Of a stretch of 64,000 nucleotides of DNA, positions 46,540 to 60,700 are shown one piece after another. How positions within the stretch are numbered: the stretch's first letter is position 1; each line of letters begins with the position of its first letter. The stretch lies in NCBI RefSeq assembly GCF_020360975.1, contig NW_025408671.1, positions 992,001 to 1,056,000 on the forward strand. The letters run 5' to 3'. This DNA is from Hirsutella rhossiliensis (Eukaryota > Ascomycota > Sordariomycetes > Hypocreales > Ophiocordycipitaceae). The position numbers and the translations under genes are program-made. The notes under the pieces are model-generated. The model had not been told where the DNA came from and did not search any database. It saw only the letters and a program-made list of their open reading frames with translations.

Positions 46540-49500
46540 TAAAGAGCTATAGTAGGTTAAGTACTTAAGTAGTTCCTAGGTATTTTCCTTTAGTCTATAT
46601 CCCTTCTACTTAATAAGGTATTCTTATTACTAACCTTATTTTCTTATATTTAGTATTTATTTAGCTTTATATTCTTAATTATTATCGACTTTAATTTTAT
46701 CCTATAGTTTAGCGTTTTATAGTACTAGTTTTAATAATAAGATATAAAATATTAGGTATATTTATATTATTATTAGTAGCGAAAGTTCGTAGTTAACTTT
46801 TAAAATAACCTTCTTAATTTTAAATAGTCTAAGTTTCTTAAAATCGAATTTATTACTTAGTCGTTTTATTTTAATATTTTATTATATAAGGTAGACTATA
46901 TCTCCCTCTTAAAAGATTAGTCCTTATAATCCTTTCCGATTATAGTAAGTAGATATTTATTCCTTAATAAATTAAAGTTCTTATTATATTTCTTTATATA
47001 ATTTTTATAGCTAATCTACTTATAGTATCGCTCGTTCCGCTTATAGTCCTTATTAAGTAACCTTAAATACTTCTAGGTTATATCTATAATTAGTATATAC
47101 TAATAAGAGCTTAGTTATTTCTATAACTAAGCTATTATAAGCTAGTTACGCTATTAGTAGCTATTTAACTTAATCGTTTTATTTATAGCTAATATAGTAC
47201 CGTAAATATTATTTAAGCGTTTAGTTAAGTCGTTTTATTTATCTATCTACTTATAGGTAATAGGCTATACTAAGCTTATATTTTATCCCTAATTATATTA
47301 TAAGAGCTTATTAAAACTTAGCTATAAATATACTTCCTTTATTAAAGATAATCTTATTTAGTAGTTTATAATTACTAATAATAGTTCGTAGGAGTATATA
47401 TACTAGCTCTTTTATATTACTTACTTCTTTATATAGTAAGAAGTACCTATACTTTGTTAATCTATTAGTAATAACGAATATACTATTATACTTAACGTTA
47501 GTTATAAGTTCTTTTAACGATAGTAGCTTTATAATATAGTCGAAAGCTATTAAGTCTTACAGTTTCTTTAGTACTAGTAGCGGTTATAATTCTCTATATA
47601 GCTTATATCGTTCTACTTTACTTTATACGTAAAGTTTATATTTTCTAATAGTTTTACTAATTCGTTTCTTTATTTATAGAAAGTTATAGATTCGTTAAAT
47701 TCTTTCTATCGTTTTCTAGATTCCTTAGTATCTATATATTAGGTATTTATAGATTTCGCGTATAACTTCGTCCTAAAGTTCTTTTAGTATAAAGATCTTT
47801 CCTTAATACTTTACTAGCCTATCTTCCTAGATAACTAAAAGTAGTTCTTAATTAACCTTATCGTAGGCTTATTAGATTTTCTTTATTAAGCTTTTATTTA
47901 GATTAACCTTAAAGATTATATTAAGCTATCGTTATTATATATTTCCTTTATCGTTAAGCTTAAGGAGTTATCCTTTTATAATAGGTCCTCCTATATTATA
48001 GTCGGATCTTTAGCTAAAGGCATTAGCTTAACCGTTTTCTATTCCTTTTTTATAGATTATTTCATAGTTAAATTCTAATAGATATTCGGCCTATTAGATT
48101 TATTATCTATTTAATTATTATATTATTATAAAATATAAGATATTCTTATAATCTATATAGACCTTAACCTTATACTTACTTCTAAGAAGGTAGTATTAAA
48201 ATTCCTTAAAAGCTTAGATAATTATAAGGAATTCTTTATTATAAATAAGGTAGTTAAGTTCTATACTATATAGCTTTTTTAAGTAAAATATAATTAGTTA
48301 TAGTCTTCCTTTATTATCTTTCTATCCGATTTATACTCTTAAAGTAAAGTCTAATATATTAGATTTAAGCTTAATTTATTATTTTAGATTAAAGGTAGAT
48401 AGGACTAGTTCTTATATAATTATAGTTTTAATATATTTAAAAGCTTCGTTAGCTTTATCGTCCTATATAAACTCTTTTTCCTTCTTTATTAATTTATATA
48501 GTAATACTATAATCTTTCTAAAATTTTTAATAAATCGTTAGTAGTAATTTATAAATCCTAGGAAACTTTATATATCTTTAATATTCTTTAGCGTTAGCTA
48601 TTCTTTAACTAAGTTAATCTTATCTTATTATATTTATATCTCTCTTAATAAGATTATATATCTAAGGAAGTCTACTTCTTATATATAGAACTTACTTTTC
48701 TTTAGTTTAACTAATAGCTTTATATTTTAAAGTATACTAAGTACCTTATAAACGTATTCCTTATATTTTTCTAAGGTATCTAAGAAGATTAGGATATTAT
48801 CTAGGTATACTACTATAAAGATATCTAAGTATTTATATAGGATATTATTAATTATCTATTAAAAGGTAGCTAGTATATTTATAAGTCTAAATAATATTAT
48901 AAGATATTTAAATAGTCTGAATTTCGTTTTAAAGGCTATTATTTATTCGTATCCCTTTTTTATATATATTAAGTTATAGGCGCTTTTAAGATCGAGGGCT
49001 ATAAACTATTTTTTACTATATAGTCGATCTTATAGTTCTAATATAAGTAGTAATAGTATTTAGTCTTTTATTATAATATCGTTTAAGTATCTATAGTCGA
49101 TAACTAGTTTTAGCTTACTATTTTTCTTTAAAATAAATATAACTAGGTAGCTTACTTTAGATATTAACGTTTATATATATCCCTTTTATAAATTTATATT
49201 AAGGTAGTTATATAGCGTTTATAGTTACTTTTCGTTTAAGTAATAGATCTTATAAAACGTTAGCGTTATTTTATCCTTAAGATATATTTTATAGTCTTAT
49301 TAGCTATATTTAAGTAACCTTATCTTAAGTTCTTCTTTAAAGAGTTTATTATATTTCCGGTATTCTTAGGGGATATTCTTTATTCTATTTTATAGGCTTT
49401 ATTCTTTCTCTTAAGAGCTAGTTTCTCTTAACTTAAGCTCTTTTTTAATTTATTTAAGGTCTTTCCTTAAAGTAATAATAACTCTTTAGATCTTTATATT

Positions 49501-50060
49501 ATATCCTTTATTCTATTTATATTAGATACTAAGTTATATAGCTATATTAGTTAGTATATAGGTCTTATTACTCGATTTTATTATATCTACTAGTTTAGTT
49601 ACTATTTTTATTTATATTACTAAAGCTTATAATAATTTACTTAAACGGTTATCCCTTTTATCTTATTTAATAGCTAAATTATTATAAAATTTTACTTTCT
49701 CTTAAATCTACTAGTCCTAGAAACTTATATCTTTATTTTAATATAGCTAGCTAGTTTTCTAGTTAATTAATAGGTTGCTCTCTTATAGCTATAGAAGTCT
49801 TAATATAAGGTTATATTCTTTAATATCTATAATATTAAAGTTAATTTATTTATTATAGCCCTAGATATTAATATTAAGGTAATTAATCTCTATATTAATA
49901 ATTCTATTATTATAGTTAAAAGCTTCTCCTTTAATATTTATAAGTTTATATAGATCTTTCTTATATCTTTATATAAGTTAGTAACGATTAATAACTTTAG
50001 GTAAAACGTAATTACCTATTACGCTATAGTTTAAAAGTATATATATATAATATCCTACGA
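46540..50060 (-). pseudogene. G2 Pol, reverse transcriptase to integrase, RIPped
   Basis: Minus-strand Ty3/gypsy Pol. Reverse transcriptase box VVYLDNILI at about 48787-48813, Asp to Asn in the second position just as in G1. Integrase near 47340 has FNKGST in place of SDRGST. Stops are TAG/TAA throughout. The segment at 47640-48000 is unrelated in detail to its G1 counterpart. Confidence 0.8.
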
Positions 50061-50062
50061 TT

Positions 50063-52694
50063 TAAATATCTAATACTATTTAGTCGCTATAGCTTACTAT
50101 TACTATATATAAGGTCCTTAGATCTTATTATATTATACTAGTCTATAGCCCTTTTATAGATAGTATACCTTATTTTTTACTTAGTCCTTATTTATTTTAT
50201 TTATATATTCTTCTTTAATTTATTATTAGTATTATTTCTTTATTCTTTTATCGCGTTAAGTTATCGTTTAACTTAAGAGGCTAACTTTTTATAACTAGTT
50301 AAAGATTTCTTATTTCTTAACGCTATATTATTTATATTACGTTACTTTATAGTTAATCGTATAGTTTATATTATAATTTTATTTATTTTTATACTAAAAG
50401 TTAAGTTTTCGTTCTATATCTTTTTATTTTACGCGTAGTTCGTTTATATTAATTTTTCCTTAGTTAAATATAGCTTATAGCCTTTATATATATTACTAGT
50501 AATCTTTTAGTATACTATTATATCGTTTATACTATACTTATACTTTTTTATATTTATAAATACTATAGTTTAAGTATATATATTTATTATAATCTTTATT
50601 ATATTTAACTTATTATATAAGTCTTTAAAAGATTAATAGTTTAGATACCTTAAAGTAAGTAGCGCTATACTATTCTTTTATTTTAGTATATTTATAGATT
50701 TTATATATCTCTAAAAGATATCTCGTTAATAAACTATAATTATTACGGTATTTAAGTAGCGTGCTATAATTAGGTTTTAATAATATAACTTAGTTATTTA
50801 GGTAGCGTTAATCGATTTTCTAGTAGTTTAGTTTTATACTTAGGTAGTATTTTAAAAGTATTTATCCTTTAAACCTAACTAAGAAGGTATTATATCGTGC
50901 CTTTATATAAAAGTATATTATATAGTTTAGGTAAACGTATAAGATCTATAAAATATACTTATACTCTTTATAACTAAGTACTATTCTTAGGTTATTTAAA
51001 AATTCTTCTTATAGTTACTATTCTTATTATAAAGCTATAAAAGTATTAACTATAGTAATAGCTATAGTATAGTCTTCCTTATATAGTGCTAGTTTATATC
51101 GAACTATTATAGCTTATTAATTTTCTATAAGAATTTAAGGTATTTATTAAGTTCTAATTTTATATATTTCTTTAAATTCTTTAAAGTATAAAGTATATTC
51201 TCTAATTATAGTATTTTCCCTTAATAGTAAGGGTAGTAGTATAAGTTTATTCTTATCTTCTATTTCTTATAGCGTATCTTATTCTTTAGAACTTATATCG
51301 TTAACGCTTTATTAATCCTTTTTAGGTTATTACCTAAGTTTTATAAGTATAAAGGCTATATTTATATCCTCTTTATTATATTATTTATAAACTACTTATT
51401 ACTATTATCGATCCTTATTTTATATATCTTCCTAGAATTATTTACCGTTCTTCTTAATCTAGTTTTATAAGACTCCTTTAAGATAAGGATATTTTAGTTT
51501 TATAAATTTAACTTATTTTTATATTTTAAGATCCTTTCGTTATATTATTATAAGGGTTTTCTATAATAGCTTTAAGAACTATTTAGTACTCTTTTTATCG
51601 CTTAAGTATACTATATATTCGTCGTTATAGTATATAGTCTAACTAAGGAGTTTATACTTTAGTTCCTATCTATTAATAGCGTTTAAGTATTTCTTACCTT
51701 TTAAGGCTAGTACTTAATAGGTTTTCTTCTTTTTATAAGGTTATTTATATTCTTTAAAGTAATATCTAAGTTTCCTATAGTTAAAATACTTTCTTTTACT
51801 TTTCTATATTATCTCAAATCTATCTTACCTAAGTTAGTTATATAAGCGTAGGTAATAGGAGTTTCGTGCTTCTTTTTATAGTTAGCGCGTTAATTAAAGT
51901 TATTCTTATAAAAAGGGTTTTAGTTTCCTTTTCCTTATTTATTTTCTTAGCGTCGCGTATACTACCTATCGTTAATTTATACTATTATAGTAATATAGTC
52001 TAAGAGGTTATTAAGTCGATTTTCCTTATAGAGCTTATCCTTAACTTCTTTTTTAAGTTTATTATAAAATCGTAATATAAGAGGTTTATCGTCTTAATTA
52101 AGCTTTAAGGTAACTTAATAGAACTTTATAGTATAATTTAATACTAAGACCCTTTATTAAAGTTCTTAAAGTTTTTATTTAGCTTCTTATTCTTTATTAG
52201 TTATTCTAAATACCTTTATAATAGCTTCTTCGAATCCTTAGAAACTAATAAAGACTTTATCTATCTTATTATCTCGTCGCCCTAGTTAGTTATTAAGAAA
52301 ATCCCTTATAATAGGTCTAAACTAAGTAAGTACTATTCTAAATAAATAATTTCCTATATAAAGTACCTTTTTAACTAAGTCTAAGAGTTTAGTAAGGTAA
52401 AACTAGTAGTAGGCCTTAAGTTAGGTAAGAAAGTCTTAAAGCGTGCTATAAGTACCGTTAAATAGTCTTAGCTATTTTAGTTTAACTATTTCTTTAAGGT
52501 CCTTAACTTATTTATTACCTCCTTTATTCCTAAGTAACTATACCTTATATCGAAGGGTAATAATCTTATATATTATATCCTAAGGCGATATAGTAGCTCT
52601 AGAGTTAGTTAATCTAGCTTACTATATAAGTATATTAATAATTATAATATTACTTAAAGTAACGTAGTATTATACTAAATAAGAGCTTTTAATA
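50063..52694 (-). pseudogene. G2 Gag and Pol N-terminal part, RIPped
   Basis: Aligns with G1 30920-33566 and ends at the 5' LTR. The zinc knuckle at 51747-51788 shows the same conversion of Cys and His to Tyr. The capsid region (52130-52650) matches the better preserved copy at 1-568. Confidence 0.78.
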
Positions 52695-53178
52695 TATAAC
52701 GACCGGTATTATTCTTAAAGGATAAACCTATCGAGGGGTTTATATTAGTAGATATAATAAGGCGTAGTTTAAGTAATAATATATATATTACGTTAGTAAT
52801 AAGTTAGAGGTTATAGACTATAGACTATAACTAGGTAATTAAGTAATTAAAATTAAAGATAAGATCGTAATAGAGATTATAATAATTATAATATTAAAAG
52901 CTATCGAGCTATCTATTTAAAGGAGTATTCCGTTCCTTCCTTATATATCTCGAGAGCTTCCTTAGATCGCTAAGAGCGCTAGGTAATCCCGTCGTCTAAG
53001 AGCGCTAGAGCGCTAAAGCGATCCTATAATATTAGCCGTAGAGCGTTAAAGTACTAAAGTAACCTATCGCTCTAAACTTAATTAGTCTATTAGTCCGTTT
53101 AATATTCCTTACTCCTTATATTATATAACCTTATAATATATATTAGTCCCCGCGGTTTATTAAACTATAGTTATAATA
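52695..53178 (-). repeat. 5' LTR of G2 (484 bp)
   Basis: Same ends and length as 45304-45787, followed by gagcc (53179-53183). Confidence 0.9.
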
Positions 53179-53183
53179 GAGCC

Positions 53184-55540
53184 ACGCTATAAAAATATTT
53201 ATTAATAGCTAAAATATAATATATATATTATTATATATAAAGAGGTAGGTTATAGAGCCGAAACCTACTTATATTAAGGCTAATAGACACGGCCTTAAGG
53301 GGCACCCTAGGCGTCTTTATTTTATAGAGGATAAGTAAAGCTAGCACGTAGATTAAGGACTAAATAACTCTTAATTTCTATCTAGTACTAAGAAGTAGCT
53401 AGCTTATTATAAACTAAAAGAGGATACTATAGACGGAGCTTATAAATAGACTAAGGTTACTAAGTATCTTTTATCTATAGTAATAAAGTCTATCTTAAAG
53501 GTAATAATAAGAGTATAACTTATTAGTAATTTTATAAAAAGGTAAGCTTAGAGTAGGAGCTATAGCGGCTATAAGAGCCTATAAAAAGCGCGGCCGCGAA
53601 GTCTAATATAGGCATTAAATAAATAGGTATACGAATAAGCTACTTCTTTAATATATAAGTATAAGGAAGATAAATTAATATTAAGTAGTCCGTTTTCTAT
53701 ATATATAGGGTAAATTTTAAGCGAACGAAGATATAAAGGACTTTATCGTAAGTCGCCGACCAACTTATAATATATAAGATAGCTATACTATAGATTATCT
53801 AGATATAGATAATAATAGTATTAAGGATAGTAACTAATTACTTCTTTATATTAATTCTTAGAAAGTACTAATAAGGACGATTTTATTAGTAGATAGTTCT
53901 TAAAGTAAATAGTATAGACTATAAAGGGCACTAAAAGTTTAAAAATTATAGCTATATTACCTACTATTATTATATATTATATATTTATAGCTAGATATAA
54001 CCGCTAATATCTAACTTTAGGATTTACGTATCTCGCGACTAACTATATTATAATCCTAGTTAAAAGTAAGCCTAGATAGTAAAATACTATTTATAATAAT
54101 AGCGCGAAGTAAACTAACTTTACCTATAAGAAGTATAATACTACTTACTAAATAATAAGATAAAAGAACTTATAAGACTAATAGGTTATATATATTATTA
54201 TAGCGGAAGGGTTATAGGTCCTTTATAGCTACTTTATAAATAGTTTAAGGTTAACCGATCCTTACTAATATTTATCTATTAAATAGGCGCTCTTTTATAG
54301 CGAATAGTCCTTAAGGAAATATAAGATACTAGCTAGACTTTTAGCCTATAGGCCCGTTATACTCTACTACTAGGTCTAGCTTTAATACCTTTAGTTTCCT
54401 TATAGTTTATTCTTAGCTAGAGTATTATACCCTCTTTCTCCGCCCTATAAGTTTCTACCTAAGGTAATAACTTTTCCTATAGTAATTTAATAAGAAAGCT
54501 ATAATATTAACTATATAGCTATATATACTTCCTTTAATATATCTTTTTCCTCTTTTAGCTATATAATAACTTTAGACTACTACTTTAGTATTACTTTAAC
54601 TAGTACTTATCTTCTATATAACTCGCACGCTTAATTAACTATTTTAGCTTTATCCTAGCACTATATACTACTTCGCTTTATAGATAGCTAATTTACGCCC
54701 TCGGCGACCTTAATAGGCAGCTAGCTTCTATCCTAAGCGGACCTACGCGCGGCTCTATTCTTTATTACCTTAGGATAAATAAGATAAAGAGATACTAACT
54801 CGCGTCTTATAGCTAGAATAGCGTCCGGTTTATTAACCTTCCCTTTTAGCGTATCTAGCTTATATTAACTATCTACTTAATAAAAATACCCTAGCCTATC
54901 TATATATTATTACTAGGTTTTTTAGGGCTAAAAGACTTTAATACTTCTTATAGCTATAATAGTAACCTCTTAGAGCCCTACCTATTAACTTCCCTAACTA
55001 GGAATCTAATATAAGAAGGAAATAGCGATTTAACTAAGGCCGCTATATTTTAGTATTTATAATCCTATCTTAGCTCCCTTTAGATAATATAGGCTTATAT
55101 AAGAGGGGCCTATATCCCGATACTAGCTAGCACCTATAACTATTAAGTCCTAGGTCCCTTAAGTAGCGTTAAGCCTTATCTTACTTTACGTATTATACTA
55201 GTTCTAGGGATAGTTATAGTAACTTATATACTTATTAAAAGACTAAAATAGGTAGGGGTACTCCTTAACTATATATATAGCGCCGTTTTATTACGCCGAT
55301 ATTATAGGTATAATACTTATTTAAGAGAAGATTATATAATATTCTAACGCGTATATATAACTATAAATACTATATATCTTAACTCTATATATCTTCGTCT
55401 TATCCTACCTCTATACTATCCTTATTATATATCCCCTTCCTCCTTTATACTTGCCCCTTTATAGCGCTATAGTAGTAAGGTAAATAAACTCTAATAACCT
55501 TACTAGCTAGTTAGACTAGGGTAAAGAGGGTTAAGCTAGG
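53184..55540. other. RIPped DNA, unidentified decayed frames
   Basis: A plus-strand frame between about 54250 and 55480 is open except for RIP-type stops and includes one hydrophobic stretch (LRIILVLGIVIVTYILI, about 55190-55240) that could be a membrane segment. No family recognised. Confidence 0.3.
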
Positions 55541-55559
55541 CCGATATATATTTATAAAG

Positions 55560-57370
55560 ATATTACTAATAAGTCTACCTATAATTCCGTTTTTAAAGGT
55601 TAGGTCGACTATAAAGATTTTACCTCTATAAATAAGGAACTATAATCTAAGGATACGCTAGTAGCTAAAGGAGCTAGTTATATCTACCTTAGTAAAACTA
55701 CCGCTATAAGCACTGCTTATATATATAATAGCCTCTTTATTAAGATAGACTATAAGATTAGAGATCTTTACTATAATAAGCACTATAAAATTCGAAATTA
55801 GCTAGCCGATATTAGCTCTCGTCTTAGCGCCCTAAAAGCTTATCTAGCTAATATAGATCCTATCTATTAAGGGTGCTATAGCACTAAAGATAGTAAACGG
55901 TATATAAAATATAACCCGCCGCGGAAACTAGTTAAGTTACTATATAGACCTATAAAGTAGGTGCCTAAAGAACTATACGCGCGTTATCGAAGCGGTAGAA
56001 AATACTAGAAAACCTTAATAAGGGGGGCGAGCGGAGCCGCGAAGGTAGTAAATAAAGTTAAGCTTATATAGGTCTAGCTTAGAGATAGCTAAGAGAGTGT
56101 CTACTATAAGTATACCTTAAAAGGCCTAAGAAAATATAGTAGGGTGCTTTAAAGGTCTAAAATAATTAAGGCTAATATAATGCTAGAAGGAATATATTTT
56201 ACGCTACTAATAAATATTGTTTTTTTTAAAGTCGAGATTAATAGTAGTAGCTACTTTCCTATAATATTATAATAAAACGGCGAGACTAAAGTATTTAAAG
56301 GGCAGGATATATTAAGGGAAATAAATCTCTTAATCGGTTACGATAAGATATTTAAGATACTTTATAATCCCTATAAGGCGTATAGGAAATAGTAAGTTTA
56401 TTAAATATAAGTATAAATAAGTCGCGAGGGTCTATAAGAGGCTAGTCGTATATTTTAAAATAAGAAGCAGCTATTAGTAAAAATATAAGTAGGATATTAC
56501 TTTCTAAAAGGTAAAGGGAGAGTAGTAGAGATTAAGTAATAATATATAGTTATATAAGCCGCGGCTAACGTAAAGCTACTTTAGGTTAATATCTAAGGAG
56601 GCTATATTTAAGAGTCTAGCTATAAACTTACTTTACTTCTTATATAATATCCTATAGTATTATTTATATAAAATCCCGCTAAATAACTATTAAGTTACGA
56701 GGTTAGTAATCTTATCTTAGCCTTTAAACTATAGATACCGAATTTAGTTATAATAAGTTTCTTAGTAAGGTAGAGTAAATACTTATATCGTAAGGCTATT
56801 AGCTATAACGATAAGATTTATAACGCGGTTATTAAACTAAGTAGTTTACCCGCTATTAGTTAGAGTTTACTACGAGAGTAATATATTTCATAGAAATAGT
56901 ATAGGAAGATAGCGTTTATAAGTAAGAATCTAATAATCTAACTCTCTTTACTTATACTAGTATATATACTTAAACTTATTCCTTTATACTTTCCTTATTT
57001 ATTTAGTTAAACGGCTCTTAACTATAATCTTTTAGCTAGTATACTATTCCTATTCTACCTCTTATATACGCCTTAGTAAACTTATAGGAAACTATATAAG
57101 ATATTTTAGTATATAGACCTAGAATTTTAAGATATATAGAGTCTTATTAGTTAGCTAGATAAAAATAATATAGCTATTTAATGCCTAGAGCTAGAAGCTA
57201 TAGCGCCCTTATTATACCCTTTTTATAAGGGTTTTTAGCTTTTTAAAAAATTAGCTTAAAAGTATTATCTAATAAGTATAATATCGTAGACTATCCTAAA
57301 TAAAAGAGCTATAAAGATAGAAAACTAAGAACGGTTTAGACTTCTCGATATATATTCCCGATTATAGCGT
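55560..57370 (+). pseudogene. Long decayed plus-strand frame, unknown product
   Basis: One frame can be followed for about 600 codons with only TAG/TAA stops of RIP type. Readable pieces include YNPPRKLVKLLYRPIK, ELYARYRSGRKY and GYDKIFKILYNPYKAYRK. I recognise no transposon or enzyme family. It leads into the repeat at 57372, which may be part of the same gene or element. Confidence 0.4.
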
Positions 57371-57371
57371 A

Positions 57372-57740
57372 ATAGACGTTAACTATATAATAGTACTTTA
57401 TAAGGCTATTATATAGGTTTCGCTTTTACTATATAAGCCCTCTATATAGGACCCTTGTTTAAGTTATAGTATAATAAGGCTAAGGAGCTTAATACTTAGG
57501 CCTTTAAGCACGATAATATTCTCTAGAATTTCCTAACTATAGAACGTAAACGAAGGAACCTTACGCCTCTCCTTATAAACCCTAACGCATAAGGCTTTAG
57601 GAGATCGCTAATTTAAACTCGCTCCTCTTATATATAACTATACTTTAGTATAACTAAGCTTAGGGAGGATAACGGTCTCCTTACCTTTATCGTAATATAA
57701 CTTACGCTAATAAAAGAGCAATTTTATATATAGGACCTCT
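57372..57740 (+). repeat. Dispersed repeat, copy 2 (about 365 bp)
   Basis: Direct counterpart of 42975-43340; see that entry for the shared coding-like motifs. Confidence 0.6.
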
Positions 57741-60700
57741 TATAAATAAGGTTAATAGAGAAGGCATATAATATACTAATACGGTAGTTATAATCTATAT
57801 CTTTATATTCCTTTCTTTCCGCCCTAAGCTCTTAGATATCTCTCTCTTTATACTTCTCTCTTAGTTAAGGTAAAGTCTTAAGGGAGGCTAAGGACCCTAG
57901 CCTTCTTTTAGAAACCTTCTTATTCTTTATAAGTAATTATTATAAGTATATCGGGGAGAAACCTAAATACTATAATGCTTAAAGCCGCTTTCGCGATAAA
58001 CGAGATACTCTTTACGGGGCTATCTATAACTCCTACTATATCGAGACTAGCGAAATAGCTATCTCTCCCTTTAATATAGGCGATATTACTACGAATATTA
58101 ATAGTACTAACCGGAAAGTAGCTTTCTAGCCTCCTATTTATATCGTTATTTATAGAGGTTCTATAAGACTATATAAGCTCTCTTATAAGCTCTTTATTCT
58201 AGCTCTTTATTAGACTCTATTATTAGCTCCTTTATTTACCTACCTACTTATAAGTAATATAGCTAACTTAACTAAGAGACGTTCTTCGCTATAATAGTAA
58301 TACTTATAGTATTATAGTAAATAGTTACGATACTATACTTTAAGGAATAATAATTAACGATAATATCGCTTAAGCTCTATATAATTTACCTTACTATTCT
58401 ATTAATACTTTAGTACTATAAGGATATAGCTAATATACTAAAAGCCTAGTAAGTAAAGGCTATAGTATAAGGTAAAGCGTTTATACCTTTAGCTTAAAGG
58501 TTTCTATTCCTACTAATCGCTTACGTAAGGCATTTTTCTAGTATAGCTTAATTATAGAAATGCCCCCCCCCCCCGCTAAGAGCGGCTATAAAGTTACTAG
58601 TTTATTAATACCTATCGATAAGCGGCCTATTAGTATTAAAATCTTATTAAAATTAGTCTTTACTTTACGATTATCTACTACGCTTCCTACTCTTATTATA
58701 AGACTCTCTTTAGATAGATAGTAGCTACGAGGCCATAATATAGAATATACGCTACTACTATTTAAGCCTTAAGAGACTTACTAGCTTTATCGCTCTTATA
58801 TTCTAGCTAGAGTCTTATATTTTTACCTAGAGGTAGATACGAGGTAAAACTTAATACTAGTTTATATTTCTATATATAGGGATCCTATATATAGTTGCTT
58901 TTCGCTAGCCGCTAAGTCTAGAACGGACCGGTATTATAAAATAACCTATCTTTATAAGGATTAATATAACCTTAGAATCGTAAGCTATAAGCTATAAAGT
59001 TAGGCTATAGTATAATCTATTAATATAGACTAGTTACTAAGCTTAGGATACTAAGAAGATAGTAAAGAATTCTTCGCTTTAACGGATAAGGCTAACGAAG
59101 AAGGACTTACTTTTATTTTAGCCCTTTATAGTATAGAAGTTAAGTAAGCTGCTTTAGTTTATATATAAGTCGATTTAAAGTTCGCCTCTTTAGTAATAAA
59201 TAACTACTAGCTATTAGTATCTTTCTATAATATTTCTAGAACGTTTAGACTCTTTACTATATATAGCTAATTTAGCTACGATAGCTATAACGCTCCCGTT
59301 TAATCGCCTTAACTTTCTTTCGTTACTTAACCCTAAAGTTACTTAATAGATATACCGAATAGTCTTTTTACGATAGTACCTTCTCTATAAGTAAAGTCTC
59401 TATATCTTTAAGGTATTTACTATAGAAACTATTAAATTCTATTAAGATTAAAAACCCTAAGAACCTTACCTTAGATATACTTAAAGAGGATATTATTATA
59501 CCTTTACTTAGCGGTATTATAGTTTTAGTATCTATAGTACTAGAGTACTAGCGCTTTAATCGTCTAGGCCTTATTTACGGCGTTTTTAAGCGCTTATCGA
59601 AAGTCTAATATAAATATAGTAGTTAAGTAATAGGTTATATATAAAAGGGGCTTTAATAGATAAGACCTAGTACGGTATAGATAGGTTAATTTAGTATTTA
59701 AGCTAAGAAGTCTCGGTCTTAAGCGTAAGGGCGTAGGCTAAAGATAGTATTATAATTAGCGCTAATAAGGCTATAGCTTCCTAAGTAGATAGGTTTATTT
59801 TAAGTAAACTTACTATAATAGCGGGCGTTATTTCTTTATATTCCCTAAGCGTAACTAATAAAGTATAGATCCTTACTCTTTTAAGATATAACTAGTTCGT
59901 TAATATATATACTATTAGAAATTACCTATCCTAGGTTTATAGCGTACTATTTAGTTATAGACGGTATCGGAGGTGCTTCCTATAGAATTTTATATAAATA
60001 TAACTTCTTATTTATATTAAGGCTATAAGGAGTTTATTATTAGCGGAATTAGTAGCTCCTTTATAGAACGCTTCTAGCCTAAGCGCTTACTTAAAGCCTT
60101 TATTAAAAGTCTATCGCTCTATATCGTTGTTTAGTTCGGGGTAAGGAAGAGGCTTCTCTTAGGAAACGATTAAACTATTAAAAGCGCGGAATATAGGTCG
60201 CTTTAACTAATCCTCTTTCCGTTAAAGCAACGTATAAAGACTTAACCCGTAATTTTATAGCTAGCTAAAAGACACCCTATATAGTCGTTAAGCTTAGGGT
60301 ACTAAAGGCTTAATCGCTAATAATAAGATTTATAACGGCTATAATAATATAGAATATAAATCTTCTTATATCTATAAAGAAAATATAGGTCTATATATAT
60401 TAGCGTTAGCCTAATAAGGATAGTTTAGGGTTAAGCGGGTTAATATAAACGGTTTAGGTCTTCTATCTACTCCTTTATAGTAAATAGACTTAACCGCTAA
60501 GGTAAGAATATCGATGCTAGTATCTAGGTAATAAACGATCGATAAGATAATATCTTTATAGTAAAGTACTTTAAATCGTTTATAACTAATAATAACTTTA
60601 TAAGGTATATCTTCTAGCTAACGAGAGTCGCTATTAAGCGGCTTATTACTATCCTTATCTAAGTACCTAATACTTATGGCCTTATAACTATAGAATCTCT

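Larger units (their letters stand above)
45304..53178 (-). mobile_element. Complete gypsy (Ty3) retrotransposon G2, RIPped
   Basis: 7875 bp with two 484-bp LTRs and a 5-bp duplication, gagcc, of which the left copy has become aagcc through TpG to TpA. It is the uninterrupted sister of G1 and preserves the empty site for C1. Most of Gag and Pol aligns with G1, but the U3 halves, about 360 bp near the integrase start and about 580 bp of 3' sequence do not. All domains are RIP-inactivated. Confidence 0.9.
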
